Source: Campanula takesimana
Taxonomy: Eukaryota > Streptophyta > Magnoliopsida > Asterales > Campanulaceae
Assembly: GCA_026119855.1 (NCBI GenBank)
Contig: JAOWBW010001052.1
Coordinates: 372,001 to 436,000 of the forward strand
Length of the DNA: 64,000 nt
Direction: 5' to 3'
Part shown: positions 32,265 through 43,825 of the stretch, in pieces
How positions within the stretch are numbered: position 1 is the stretch's first letter
How the letters are laid out: the number at the start of each line of letters is the position of its first letter
The notes under the pieces: generated by a model
Told to the model about the DNA's origin: nothing
The model's input: the letters and a program-made list of their open reading frames with translations, nothing else
Databases searched by the model: none
Made by a program: the position numbers and the translations under genes

Positions 32265-33601
32265 GAAAGGGATCCTATTCCGATGCACACCGAGAGTGGT
32301 GGGGCAAGAAAGTGACTATGGAATCCGAGGTAGAGATTACCGTGGAGGAAGAACTATCCGTTCTAGCCTCCATGTTCGAAGAATTTTCCATCATGGACGA
32401 TTGTCAAGTCAACGCCATCTCCGACAACACAGAAATGGAGAGTCCATCTATCAGCGAGATCTAGCCAAGCTCCGAGCCAATCAACAACTGGTATTCTACG
32501 AAGGGGCCCATGGTATCCAAGGAATTTTTAGTCCAAGAAATGGGTTGCATACCCCGCACAGCAACAAAGGAAGAGCGGCTCACACTTACTTTCGAGTCTG
32601 AGAGTGTTTCTAAGACCCTCACCCAAGAGGATATGGAGGCCATAGCCGAGTGTGTGTTTCCTTTCTTTGCTAATGAAAAATTCGATATTTCTGAGTACCC
32701 CGAGATTGCAAACATCATAAATGATGAATTAACTAATAACGAACTTAATGAACAAGTTAATAACGATTCAAATTATGATGAACAAGACCACGAAAACATA
32801 ACATACCTAAATGAACTAGCTCAACAGGTTCGTTGTTGTGGTGAAAATGGTCCAGGGGCTGATGAGGAATTGCATGTTGTTAGTCTGGGTACCGACGAAG
32901 AGCCGAAAGAAATGAAGATAGGCAGCTTCTTCAAAGGGGAAGACAGAGACAGATTGACTGCACTTCTCAAAGAATTTGTGGATGTATTCGCATGGTCGTA
33001 CAAAGACATGCCGGGTTTTGACAGAAAGGTCGCAGAGCACAGAATTCCGATCAGAGAGGACGCCAAGACAGTAAAGCAGAAACTCAGAAAGATCAAGCCA
33101 GAATGGTCTCTACAAGTCAAAGAAGAGATTGAAAAGCTCCTCAGTGTGGGTTTCATCAAAGTCATTGAGTATCCGACTTGGTTAGCTAACATTGTGAAAG
33201 TCAGAAAGGCAAACGGAAAGGTTCGAGTTTGTGTGGACTTCCGGGATTTGAATAAAGCTTCCCCGAAAGATGATTTTCCACTACCAAACATCGACATGCT
33301 CGTCGATTCGACTGCCAACTATGAAGTCTGCTCATTTGTGGACGGTTTTGCCGGTTACAATCAGATTCTCATGTCCGAGGAAGACCAACACAAGACAGCT
33401 TTCACAACACCATTGGGCACTTTCTGCTACACAGTCATGCCGTTCGGGCTAAGGAACGCTGGGGCTACGTACCAAATGGCTATTACGGATCTATTCCATG
33501 ACATGATTCATAAGGAGATCGAGGTCTATGTAGACGACATGATCATCCATTCGAAGGGAACCAACGGTCAACATTTGATCGATCTTTCGCAAGTTCTTTG
33601 A
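32265..33601 (+). pseudogene. pol: E2 pol: reverse transcriptase
   Basis: The main frame (shared by the 32246 frame) has a TAG at 32462-32464 and is then open from 32465 to 33601. RT motifs are in order: WLANIVKVRKANGKVRVCVD, FRDLNKASPKDDFPLPNID, SFVDGFAGYNQI, KTAFTTPLGTFCYTVMPFGL and the catalytic YVDDMIIHS at about 33525. The frame breaks near 33585, just after YVDD. It synthesises element cDNA from the tRNA-primed RNA inside the particle. The domain order RT-RNase H-RNase H-integrase follows. The core residues are intact; only stops and frame breaks disable it. Confidence 0.9.
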
Positions 33602-34380
33602 ACGACTCCGACAACACAACATGAGACTCAACCCCGCAAAGTGCACTTTTGGGGTCATCAGAGGAAAGGTTCTCGGTTACATGGTCACTGAAAGGGGAAT
33701 TGAAGCTGATCCCTCCAAGATCAAGGCAATCATTGACATGCCTCCTCCAAAGACGCAGAAAGAAATCAAATGTTTCATGGGCAGACTTCAATACATCAGT
33801 CGGTTTGTGCACCAACTCACTTCCATGTGTGAACTGATTTTCAAGCTACTCAAGAAGAATGTCGCTCTAGAATGGACCGATGCTTGCCAAGAAGCCTTCA
33901 ACCAAGTGAAGCATTACTTGAAATGCCCTCCAGTTTTGGTTCCACTGCATAAGGAGAAGCCTCTCTTGCTCTATCTCATTGTCAATGACGAACCCTAGGG
34001 GCTATGTTAGCACAAGAACAGCGAGACTCCACAAAAGAGAATGCTATCTACTTTGTCAGCCGCCGGTTTCAAGGAGCTGAAAAGAACTACTCTGTCTTAG
34101 AAAAGTCTTGTGCGGCATTAGTTTGGGTTACTCAAAAGCTCAAGCACTACATGGAGGCCTTCCCAATCAAGTTGGTAGCAAAAGTGGACCCGCTCTGCTA
34201 CATCTTCGAAAAACCTTTCATGTCAACAAGAATAGCCAAATGGTATTTCATGCTCGCCGGCTACGATATCACTTACGTCACACTCAAATCCACCAGGGGG
34301 AAAGTGTTCAGTGATCAGCTTGCTGAATTTCCGTGTGACGGAGTGAAGGGGGAAGACGTACATTTCCCCGACGAGCATTT
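33602..34380 (+). pseudogene. pol: E2 pol: RT connection and first RNase H
   Basis: 33621-33998 carries the end of RT (MRLNPAKCTFGV, GYMVTERGIEADPSKIKAI, FMGRLQYISRF). The frame breaks near 33993. The next frame, from 34004, holds AIYFVSRRFQGAEKNYSVLE and the tail of a degenerate Ty3-type RNase H (LKHYMEAFPIKLVAKVDPL). The connection and RNase H domains remove the RNA strand of the hybrid. In Tat elements this first RNase H is degraded and largely replaced in function by the second one. Confidence 0.82.
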
Positions 34381-34830
34381 AATTTGCGCTACAACAGAGG
34401 AAGATAAGTGGCAAATTTTTTTTGATGGCGCGGCCAATAAGCATGGGTATGGCATAGGGATGTTACTTGTCGATCCAAAGGACATGTATACTCCAATCGC
34501 TATACGCCTCGAATTTGAAGCCACCAACAACATCGCCGAGTACAAAACAGGCATAGCTGGCTCGAAGCGGCCCTCGAGAGAAATGTCACGAGCTTAGAAG
34601 TATTTGGTGATTCCTTATTCATCATCAATCAGACATCTAGAAAGTGGAAGATTCAAGACTCGACTCTGCAACGGTATGGTCAACATCTCGAGGAGTTGGT
34701 TGAACAGTTTCAAGAAATCACCTTCAACTACCTGCTAAGGGACAAGAACCATTTTGCTGATGCACTAGCCACCATCGCTTCACTGGTCGAAATGCCCGAG
34801 GGTAAAATGGTGAAGCCCTTTAAGATTTCC
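34381..34830 (+). pseudogene. pol: E2 pol: second, archaeal-like RNase H
   Basis: The domain begins WQIFFDGAANKHGYGIGMLL, with the first catalytic Asp in FDGA. It continues FEATNNIAEYK, carrying the Glu of the AEY motif, and after a frame break near 34555 has FGDSLFIINQ with the next Asp. RDKNHFADALATIA gives the C-terminal acidic residue. A second RNase H of this type after the first is the hallmark of the Tat/Ogre lineage and is the strongest evidence for classifying E2. It is broken by one frameshift. Confidence 0.82.
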
Positions 34831-36138
34831 TGAAGAAACAGTCCGGCATACTGTATGAGTATCGAGGTCAACGAGGCCCAGGAAAGCTCTCCGTGGTATT
34901 CAGATATCATGAATTTTCTCAAGAATGGCACTTATCCCGAGGATAGTAATAAGAAGTCTCAAATGACGTTGCAAAGACTAACCTCTCGATATGTACTAAT
35001 CGGAGATCGAGTCTACAAAAGGCACCACGAAGGGATCAATCTTCTATGCGCAAATGAGACCGAAGCTCAAGAAATAATGCATGAGATCCACGAAGGTGAA
35101 TGTGGGCCCCACATGAACGGGTTTATGTTGACCAAGAAGATACTCCGAATGGGTTATTATTGGAGTACCATGGAAAGAGACTGCATCGAGAAAGTCAAAA
35201 GGTGCGCCAAATGCCAATTCCATGCCAACCTATACCACGCTCCGCCCTCACAGCTTTACAACATAACCACGCCATGGCCTTTCTCTTGTTGGGGCATAGA
35301 CATCATCGGTAAAGTTCACCCTACTGGAAGCAACGGACAATCTTTCGTCCTAGTAGCCGTGGACTATTTTACAAAATGGGTCGAAGCACAGGCTTACCGG
35401 GTTCTCAACGCCAAGAAAGTGGCCGAATTCGTGAAGACCCACATCATGTGCCGGTACGGCGTTCCTCATGAAATCATCTCAGACAACGGTTCTCACTTTG
35501 AGAAAGAGATGGACGCGCTCCTGGTCGAATACAAGATTACCAAGCACAAGTCATCTCCATACCGCCCTCAAGCAAACGGCGCGATCGAAGCAGCTAATAA
35601 GACAATCGAGACCATTGTGAAGAAAAAGGCCTCTACCGGAAGGGATTGGCCCGAAAAGCTACCTCTAGCATTGTGGGGCTACCGCACGTCTATACGGATA
35701 GCAACTGGAGAAACTCCTTATGTATTGGTGTATGGTTCCGAAGCTGTACTCCTAATAGAGCTCGAAGTTCCATCCCTACGGGTCCTCCTCGAGAACCAAG
35801 TCAATGAAATCGATTGGATGCAAAGTCGATATGAACAGCTAGCTCTACTCGACGAGAAAAGGCTAAGGGCACTCGAACGTACGAGAGCCTATCAACAAAG
35901 AAAGGCAAGGGCTTTCAACAAAATGGTGAAGCCTCGAAACGTCAATGTGGGAGATTTGGTCCTAAGACAACACCCTCCTAATGCCAATGACCCCCTTGGA
36001 AAATGGGGACCCCGATAGATCGGTCCGTACGTGGTCAAGAAGATACTAAGCAGCGATGTAGTCTGACTCGCGAACTTAGACGGAGACCAGCTGCCAAAAG
36101 AAGTCAACCTCGACAAGTTGAAGAGATTCTACGCTTAA
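34831..36138 (+). pseudogene. pol: E2 pol: integrase
   Basis: Open from 34855 to 36015. The zinc-binding domain shows HEIHEGECGPHMNG and CAKCQ. The catalytic core has the first Asp in WGIDIIGKV, the second in IISDNGSHF and the Glu in ANGAIEAANKT. The C-terminal region KPRNVNVGDLVLRQ is a GPY-type domain, interrupted by TAG at 36016-36018 and TGA at 36064-36066. A likely natural end is TAA at 36136-36138. Integrase would join cDNA to chromosomal DNA with a 5-bp target duplication, the size seen for E3, E5 and E6. There is a frame change or stop upstream, around 34830. Confidence 0.9.
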
Positions 36139-36539
36139 TAAATGAAGACCATCAAAAAAAAAAAAAAGGAGCTCGCTAGGTCGAAAACCCGCAAGGGCGG
36201 CCTAGGCAAAAATTAGAGCACGTGCAAAAAAGAAGCCTGCTAGATTGAAAACCCGAAAGGGCGGTCTAGGCAAAAAAAAGGGTGCACAAAAAAAAAAATG
36301 GTCTTCGTTTATTTGAACTACGGAGACCTGAGCCTCTATACTGGAGGAACGTAGGCAACCTTTGGGTGCGGTCTAAAACATAAACAAATACCCAAATCAT
36401 TCCAAATTAACGAGATGCAATTCTTATTCATTTCTTGAATTACTTTGATCATTACAAGAATTTGTTGAGCTACTAAAAGACATAAAATATTAAAATCCTA
36501 AAACAAGTGGTCTATTTTACTTACAATTTCTTGGGGGTA
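36139..36539 (+). other. E2 spacer between pol and antisense gene
   Basis: It contains A runs, two copies of the CTAGG...GAAAACCCG/GGGCGG...CTAGGCAAAAA motif (about 36170-36275) and the conserved module at 36316-36374. Confidence 0.65.
36316..36374 (+). promoter_or_regulatory. Conserved non-coding module (E2 copy)
   Basis: GGAGACCTGAGCCTCTATAC followed by TGGAGGAACGTAGGCAACC, between the pol stop and the end of the antisense gene. Confidence 0.6.
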
Positions 36540-37935
36540 CTAGGAAAAATCTAATTTTCTCTTGGCCTTTGAAGGACCACCCGAACGACTATCAATCCTA
36601 CTCTTCTTGGGAGGTCTAGGAACACTGATACGGACCGAAACCTTCTGCGCAACAGAGCGCCTCCGAGCATAAAAGTCATCCAACGGGGTACTGAAAGGGT
36701 CGGTCAGAATGTTGTTCACATCAGCAGCAGCCTCCTTGTACCTCAAAGCACTGCTAGGCTCAAAGTCATTGCCTAGCAATTCAGTCCGAAGAGCATCTAC
36801 CCAAGTAATGCCGCGGTAGACGGTACCAAGCAAGTGATCCAAGTAACTCTCAGGAAGAAAGATACTACCCCCGATGCAAAGGAGCGGAAACCCACCGGTT
36901 GCGATCATCTCCCCAAGCCGACTGAAGCTCACTCGAGAATTTCGGACCCATGTAAGAAACTGGACGAAGCATCCCGTTCCTCGGAAAATGAATTATTTGC
37001 TGACGACCGAACTGTCTCAAAACCCGTTCGGGTTGGTAAAACGAAGAATCTCTCAACCCGGGTAAAACCACATGCTGAAAACCGAAGGTCCATTCCACAA
37101 AAGGGAAAAGACCCCAAGGGAACCACTGAATGTCAGCTGTAAGACGAGAAGCGAAGAATCTCCTCCAACCCTCTTCAGTCAAATCTCTAATCAGCAACTG
37201 TCGCCTATGAACAGCAAAAGGAGAGAGGTCGCCATCTGACGCATAAAGCCTGAAATGCTCCTGAAGCCATATGGTCAAAAGCAAGGGGCTTCCTCATCGC
37301 ATCTCGCCCGTACAATGCAATTCGTCCAGACCATGCAAGGTCTCTCCTACAATGAGCGGAATTATGCTAAATCGTTGTCCTTTCACCTGTAACACAATTT
37401 CAGCCAACTGCGCATCCGCAGTACCCAGAAGAGTGACAAACAGAACCTCGCTGAAAAGACAGACAGCCATGGCATTTCTTTTAAAAGACTGATCCGCGAC
37501 ATCTTTCGAATGCAAGCTGAAAAACATCGGAAGCTCAGTTATGTCAACAATGGTCCCGTGCATCATCTTCTTCACCTCTCCAACAGGGAGATTCAGAAGG
37601 TCAACCCAAGAGTCAACAACACCGCGGTGATACTTAGGGACGGCAATCCGACCGGCCAAAGGCATACCCAGAATGGCCCCAAAATCATCGAAGGTCGGCA
37701 CCATTTCATTAGCCGAAAAGTTGAATGTATGGCTATCACAATCCCAAAAGGCTGCAGCAGCCTTCAACAAGTCCCAATCCGGCTTCAATGTCCGCAAAGT
37801 AAAAAGAATTCGAAACCCGAAATCTTTGATGAAAGCATTTTTGGGATGGGTCTTGAAAGAATACACGAATGTTGACAAATCCTTCTCGTAACTCTTGACA
37901 GCCTCAGCATCAAGACTAAAAGGGTTAGAAGCCAT
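36540..37935 (-). pseudogene. E2 antisense PMD-like gene
   Basis: It starts at 37935 (MASNPFSLDAEAVKSYEK) and runs opposite to E2. It is one frame to 36865 except for TGA at 37296-37294, then shifts frame around 36900-36930 and ends at 36540. The N-terminal half has MVPTFDDFGAILGMPLAGR, the PMD-type segment that corresponds to the VTVTPTDFAMITGISFGG segment of the E3 gene. The middle has LLTIWLQEHFRLY, SPFAVHRRQLLIRDLTEEGW and ERVLRQFGRQQII, also PMD-type. The C-terminus is basic and ends SKAKRKLDFS, possibly a nuclear signal. About 460 residues, intronless as far as I can see. Extra antisense ORFs are known in Tat elements; their role is not established. Confidence 0.72.
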
Positions 37936-38569
37936 GGGAAAGAAGATCACAAGCAAAATTGAGAAATAAAATGGTGTTCAAAAATGGCAAAAGAAAGCTG
38001 TTGGAATCAAATTGTTGACCAGAAGCTGATATTATAGCTGTTGGGGGGATCTTTTGGTCAGCAAATGTCAGGCCCCGAATTTCGCCTCCTAGAGGCGCGC
38101 GCCTCCCGATACTGGTCTACAAGGCGCGTGAGTCTCATCGCCAAGAGAGGAAGCGCCCGCGTCCCAGGTAAAAAAATGCTTCAGAAATGTCCCTTGTCAA
38201 AGTTCAGAAAGCAACCCAGTCACTTCAAAAGCATTCAACCAGCAACAAGTTCAGGATCCCAGCAATGAGCAGGAGTTCAATGACAACAAACACTCAGCTG
38301 GGCACACATTAATTTGGTCTGCCCTTAAGGCATGTCTAAAAACTGAAATAAGATAGAAACTCCCACTCAAAGTAGGGTGTCTTTTATTTTCTAAAAAAAT
38401 CAGTTTTTACAATTCATCCCCAGCATAAAATACTCCGCAGTTAACTGTACCCGCACCCCATCGAAATTCAAAGTCAAACAGTCAACATCAAAGTGAGACT
38501 CACGGCAATAGCTTGGTCCTGGGTGAGCCACAAAAATCACCACCTCCTCATCAAGCAAAATCTACATCC
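37936..38569 (-). other. E2 region upstream of the antisense gene
   Basis: No gene is seen. It holds a GCGCGC-rich segment near 38090-38160, like those in the leaders and LTRs. It probably contains the promoter of the antisense gene, but I cannot point to a convincing TATA box. Confidence 0.5.
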
Positions 38570-39060
38570 ATTCAAGCAAACGGTCCTCTGGGTATTCAAG
38601 CAGATGGTCCTTCGGGTCCCGCATCCAAGAAAACGGTCCTCTGGGTCCCGCATTCAAGCAAACGGTCCTTCGGGTCCCGCATTCAAGCAAACGGTCCTCC
38701 AGGTCCCACACTTCAGCAAACGGTCCTCCGGGTCTCGCACTTTAGCAGACGGTCCTCTGGGTCCCGCATCCAAGCAAACAGTCCTCTGGGTCCCGCATTC
38801 AAGAAAATGGTCCTCCGGGTCCCGCACTTTATCAGATGGTCCTCCGGGTCCCGCAATCAAGCAAACGGTCTCTCGGTACTCGCTATTCAAGCAAACGGTC
38901 CTCCGGGTCCCGCATTCAAGCAAACGGTCCTCCGGGTCCCGCACTTTAGCAGACGGTCCTCCGGGTCCCGCATCCAAGAAAATGGTCCTCTGGGTCCCGC
39001 ATCCAAGCAAACGGTCCTCTGGGTCCCGCATCTAAACAAACGGTCCTCCGAGTCCCGCAT
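38570..39060 (+). repeat. E2 30-bp minisatellite
   Basis: About 16 copies of a 30-bp unit, CAAGCAAACGGTCCTCCGGG plus TCCCGCATTC. Its length is divisible by three, so long frames stay open on both strands, but they encode only a 10-residue repeat. Confidence 0.92.
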
Positions 39061-39180
39061 CCCAGCAAACGGATCTCGCTATCAGCAAACAGGTCCCGCT
39101 TCCAGTAAACGGATCTCGCTATCAACAAACAGGTCCCGCTTCCAGCAAACGGATCTCACTATCATCCAGACATGTCCCGC
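39061..39180 (+). repeat. E2 ~42-bp derived repeat
   Basis: Two to three units alternate GGATCTCGCTATCA and AACAGGTCCCGCTTCCAG, apparently derived from the neighbouring 30-bp array. Confidence 0.75.
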
Positions 39181-39236
39181 TGTCGGCCACGGTGGGCCGC
39201 ATTATCCCACCGAACCTTTTATTATCAACCAAAGCC

Positions 39237-39381
39237 GCTCACACAGGGAGTGCACCCCTATCCTTCGCAAATTTCAAATTCATGTTTTATCGAGTCTTTG
39301 TTTTCTCTTGTCGATGTCCTCAGCGGTTGTCTTTCTTTCGTCGACGCGTTTTGCTTCGCAATCCACGCCACCGAGGGGCTC
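39237..39381 (+). promoter_or_regulatory. E2 3' terminal conserved block and polypurine tract
   Basis: Homologous to E1 7129-7274 and E6 53878-54040. It ends CACCGAGGGGCTC before the LTR. Confidence 0.7.
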
Positions 39382-40423
39382 TGTAGACACCCCGCCTTGG
39401 ACCGCTCACCCCGATTGCACACTTGATTTTGTGTTTCTCCCTATTTTAAGTGTTTTTTGTTAGTTTCTGTTACTTTGGTTGAGTTCCAGACGGGCTCCGT
39501 TAAGTCCAGGGACTAAACTGAACAACAGTTCTAACTTTCTAGTCCATTCTGTCAGATTTTGCCTTTCAGAGTCGTGCGCCTCCGCCCCTTGAGGCCAGAC
39601 GCGCGCAACTTCCGCTGCCTAGGTGGGATGCGCGCGCTTCTGGGGTGCGTCAGTTATAGATTCTGCCCAAGAATCTCTCCCTTGCTCATTATACATGATT
39701 TTGCCCGAGAAAGATTTCTTGGAGACTCCGTTTGGCTCCAAAAACCCCCCTCTTTCAACTATAAAAACCCCTCCAATCAATCATTGGAAGGGACCTCTTT
39801 TTGACCTTTTTTTGACCTTTTTTTGGACCTCTTTTGGCACCTTAAGAATTTTCCACCTTGAACCTTACTCTAGGCAATTTACTAAAGATATTCTCTCCAA
39901 GTATTCAACCTCTTCTTCAAGACTTTTCAAGAGGTTCTCTTTGAAGGATATTATAGGTAAAATGTCTTAACATTATTCTTCTTTTTCTGCTTCTTCTTCT
40001 TCTAATTCTTCTTCTTCTTCAATCAAATGTTCAATCACCCCAAAACCATTTGGGACATGACACCAATGGCCCTTTCATTACATTGAATTGGCCTAGGAGT
40101 TATCTCCCTACATTTAAAACAATAAAACCCCTTTTTATCATTATTCAAATAGGAAGAACACATTAATCTTTAAAGTGAATTATGAACAAACAAGACCGAC
40201 CTTGCTCGGGCGAAATGGGTGTTTAAGTACTTCCCATTTCGTAACCCAACCCCCGAATCCCTCATCCCAAAGAATTTCTATTTTCATAAATCAAACTTAG
40301 GCTCATAAACATTAGGTTTTCTTACGTTCCTCAAAAACGTGGGTGGCGACTCTTAAAATCAAGTGGACATCCTAGGGTAATTCGCGCGCTCTAGCCAAGC
40401 CACGGTTCCCCGGGGTATCTACA
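39382..40423 (+). repeat. E2 3' LTR
   Basis: 1042 bp from TGTAGACACCCC to TATCTACA. Very similar to the E6 LTRs, more distant from E1. The GCGCGC segment is at about 39570-39640. Confidence 0.92.
39760..39767 (+). promoter_or_regulatory. E2 3' LTR TATA box
   Basis: TATAAAAA in the LTR, followed by a ...CCTCCAATC context as in E1. Confidence 0.55.
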
Positions 40424-40605
40424 GGGGGATATCTTTTATCCTCTCCCAAGACCTTCTGTTACGGTAGTCTAATCGAAAGATGGATATCTTTCATCCTCTT
40501 CTTAAATGTTTGGTTGGTGGATATCTTTTATCCTCTCCCAAGACCTTTTGTTATGGTAGTCTAACCGAAAGGTGGATATCTTTCATCCTCTCCTTAAATG
40601 TTTTT
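40424..40605 (-). repeat. E4 92-bp tandem repeat (2 units)
   Basis: Units start GGATATCTTTTATCCTCTCC at 40427 and 40519. Confidence 0.85.
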
Positions 40606-41010
40606 GGTCTTACGCCCAGTTAGGACTGCCGGGACAAAGGCTTCAACCTAAAATGACCACTTTGGGTCAAGACTTGGCTTGGGCCAACTCCATATTTGGG
40701 AAGTTAACGGGGAGATTGGTCTTACGTCCAACTAAGGACTGCCGGGGACAAAGGCTTCAATCTAAAATGACCACTTTGGGTCAAGGCTTGGGTCAACTCC
40801 ATCTTTGGGGAGTTTAACGGGGAAACTGGTCTTACGCCCGACTAAGGACTGCCGGGGACAAAGGTTTTAACCTAAAATGACCACTTTGGGTCAAGGCTTG
40901 GGTCAGCTCCATCTTTGGGGAGTTTGACGGGGAAACTGGTCTTACGTCTGACTAAGGACTGCCGGGGACAAAGGCTTTAACCTAAAATGACCACTTTGGG
41001 TCAAGGCTTA
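40606..41010 (-). repeat. E4 110-bp tandem repeat (about 4 units)
   Basis: Units start GGTCTTACG at 40606, 40718, 40828 and 40938. They are homologous to the 114-bp units of E3 (GGACTGCCGGGACAAAGGCT is common to both). Confidence 0.88.
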
Positions 41011-43006
41011 GACTTGTTCAACTCTAGACTATGCGATGGTTGACACATTTTCTTGACACCGGAGAGAGCCTAGGGGCGACCTTTAAGACACATTGTGGAT
41101 GAAAAAGTCCAAGACTTTGGAAAAATCATTTTGCGGGGAGATCAAAAGCATTTTGCTTGAAACATTGTTTTTGACAAATGATGCCAAATTGGCTAATTTG
41201 TAAATGCTTATTTCTAAAGGAAAATCTTTTAACGAAGCATGTAGGAAATCTGCTTGTCGCTGTTGTAGGTGTAGCCCCAATGTCATCTTTGTCGTTGATG
41301 TCGAGGTAGCTCCAGCTCTTTGTTGTCGTTGATGTTGAGGTAGCCCCAATGTCACCTTTCATCCTTTGATTTTGGCATAGTCCCAATATCATCTTTTGAC
41401 ATTTGATGTGAGGTTAGGAACCCATCACTTTTTTCATGACGCGCCCTTCTTTTGCCTAGGTCACCCTTGCGGGTTTTCAACCTAGCGGGCATCTATTTTT
41501 GCGTCTTTTATGGCACACCCTGTTTTTTTGCCTAGGCCGCCCTTACAGGTTTTCAACCTAGTAGGCTACTTTGTTGGTGCCCCTCTTTTTTATGAGTGAT
41601 CCATCCGACTCGATGGAACGGGTACTTAAAGTATTTTTCTTGGAGGAAACATGCAAGGGAATTTTCGGGAGAGAGTCCCTTTGTTTTGGTGAGCTCTTTG
41701 AGCACCATGGAATATAATGGAGGGAAGCCCTTGCTTGACAGAATATAAGTGTTTAGCTCTTTCCTAAGATGAAGAAAAGAAGACTTGTCGAGACATTTGA
41801 AATTTTCCTTAGTTAATATCATCAAAATGATTGCTTGAATGGACCATGTTTATTATTAAGTCAAGATTATAACAAGCATTAGCCTTAACATGTATAAATG
41901 TTGTGATCAATTGAGATTAAGATTCGATCAATGGCAAGACCAGAGGAGAATGTGTTTAGGGGGAATTGGTCCTTGATGTGACCAAAGAAGGTGCGTCTGG
42001 GAAATCAGTCATTGATGGGACCGAGGGAAGAGAACTTGGTCATTTTGAGAGGACAAAGGTTTGAAGGTTTTGTTTCTTGTTTGAGGAGCTCAGGTCGCCG
42101 TAGTTCGGCCATGAGCTGTCTTTAACTAGATTCGATTTCGTCTCGGAGGATGTTGTTACTTTGTTGATGTAGATCACTTTGCTTTGTTGTGAACTCCTTG
42201 GGATGGACCTCTTGTGGTGAACATTCCTTTGTGTGAACTTCTTTTGAGATGAACGGGCCCTCTCTCTCTCTCTTTTTCTTTTTTTTCTCTCTTTTTTTTG
42301 GAGAGAGAGAGGAAACATTAGCCCCAACTTGCTATCTTGGACATTGGCTCATTTGTAGCCCCTTGGTGGAATGTCCGTCACTTCTATCTTTGACTATGAA
42401 GGTCCGGGAAGTCATTTGCTTGGTTGCACATGAGTGGTCACTTGTTAAGTCTTTGTGACGAGCAACAACATCCTTGCTTTTTCATTGTCTTGGGATGCCT
42501 TCGATGTTCATCAAGAATTTGTATAGGAAAGGTGTATCGGGTTGTGTATCGGGAAATGTGTATCAGGGATGTGTATGAAGGAATATTTTCCATTAATGGT
42601 TTCTTCATGCCAATTGATCACAACATTTATTCACATCAGATTAATTGTTTGCATTTAGCATTTTTAATTTGTGTTAGGTCCATTCGTCCTTAATGAGTCG
42701 CCATTGACTAGTATGCTTAGAAGTCAATTCATCATTTTAGGGACATAGCAATCAATTGATAATAACAAGCAAGGCAATTTCAAGAGTGAACGTATATTGC
42801 AAATATTGTCTCGAGTCTAGAGAGAATAGAAGGAAAATGACTCTTGTATTGATTTACATAACTTTACATGTCTAAGTATGGACATTTGTAAAATAAAAGA
42901 CACATATCTAGGATGGATTTTGGTGAGAATCTAGAACCTATGAGGTTGGAAGACTATTTTTTTTAAGGGATGGGCTCCTATGAAGTACGATGGTCCATTT
43001 TCTTCC
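41011..43006 (-). other. E4 non-coding spacer
   Basis: No ORF with recognisable content. It includes short imperfect repeats of GTAGCCCCAATGTCA near 41270-41400, two inverted copies of the GCCTAGG...GGGTTTTCAACCTAG motif at 41450-41560, a region colinear with E3 18130-19440, part of the conserved module at 42085-42110, and a CT/GA microsatellite near 42260-42310. Confidence 0.6.
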
Positions 43007-43339
43007 TCAATTGTTGGAGAGGTTGTTGGCGGCATATTCCATGTCTTCCACGGAGAACTCGAGTTCCATGTCGTCGGGGAGGATGTCGCGAGGTCTCTAC
43101 TTGGCTTGGTGTTGTAATTTCCGAATTCGTCTACTCATGAGTTGGGAGTTTGCTTTGGCCATCTCCTTTTGGTGATTTCCTTTCAAGGTGAGTAACCTTT
43201 GCGCATGGCACTCGGCGAGGATACGAATCTTCATTCGATGTAGCCTCTTTTGGGATCCCGAAGCAAGGGCCTCTTCTTGTAGACGGCGTTCCAACCTTTT
43301 GATCTTGTTGTTAATGTGGACGGTTGTCTCGGACGCCAA
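43007..43339 (-). pseudogene. E4 small coiled-coil ORF
   Basis: 111 codons from MASETTVHINN with one in-frame TAG at 43099-43097. It is rich in Arg, Lys, Glu and Gln with a heptad-like Leu/Ile pattern (NNKIKRLERRLQEEALASG), likely a coiled coil, and ends in an acidic tail (DDMELEFSVEDMEYAANN). I do not recognise a family. It resembles in character, not clearly in sequence, the coiled-coil half of the E3 gag-like protein, so it may be a separate version of the same module. Confidence 0.45.
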
Positions 43340-43825
43340 TTAAGATGTGGGTTCCTTGGTTAATGTTTCCAATGGAAAAAACCGCAAAGGACTTTAGCAT
43401 ATTAAACCTCAAGGTGAAATTGTAACCATGATTTGAGAAGAACGCTTCATTAGCGGGTTGACCTTTTAGGAAAAACTTGATCTTTTATTTTAAGAATAAC
43501 TTGATCTCCATTTTTATTATTATTATTTTTTTTGAAAAACACACTTTTATTTTTAGCGAAAGACTCACACACATTTTTTTATGTAAACTTTGGACAAGGC
43601 AATAATGATAATGATAATCTTATTACGAAAACTGACAATGGACTCAGAATGGTCACCACATGGCATCAACCGGGAAGTCAAAACTCTAACTAAACCTAAC
43701 AGGTATCTTAACTGACTTTTCTGAAGAGGTTATCACACATCCTAACAATAGACTCTGAATTTTCCTAAGGGGAGGTTGATGGAAGTGGTTTTGGTGTTCA
43801 GCTCCTGACCATAGCTGTCGTTTCA
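43340..43825 (-). other. E4 gap between gag-like and coiled-coil ORFs
   Basis: No gene seen. It contains an AT-rich run near 43510-43540. Confidence 0.5.

Larger units (their letters stand above)
8575..40423 (+). mobile_element. E2: autonomous-type Tat/Ogre LTR retrotransposon, interrupted by E3
   Basis: Taking out E3 (11131-30630 plus one target-site copy) and adding the part of the 5' LTR outside the window gives an element of about 13.2 kb, normal for Ogre/Tat. The order is LTR, Arg-type PBS, leader, gag, protease, RT, RNase H, second (archaeal-like) RNase H, integrase, antisense PMD gene, 30-bp minisatellite, polypurine tract, LTR. The second RNase H and the antisense extra gene are known Tat-lineage traits. 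The coding part has several stops and frameshifts, so this copy is dead. It inserted into E4: its right flank is E4 tandem repeat beginning GGGGGATATC. Confidence 0.9.

Noticed and set aside
36834..37875. Plus-strand frames opposite the E2 antisense gene
   Set aside because: They are shadows of the minus-strand PMD-like gene; motif content is on the minus strand only.
38493..39463. Long frames on both strands over the E2 array (up to 316 aa)
   Set aside because: They are a product of the 30-bp repeat and run on into LTR sequence.
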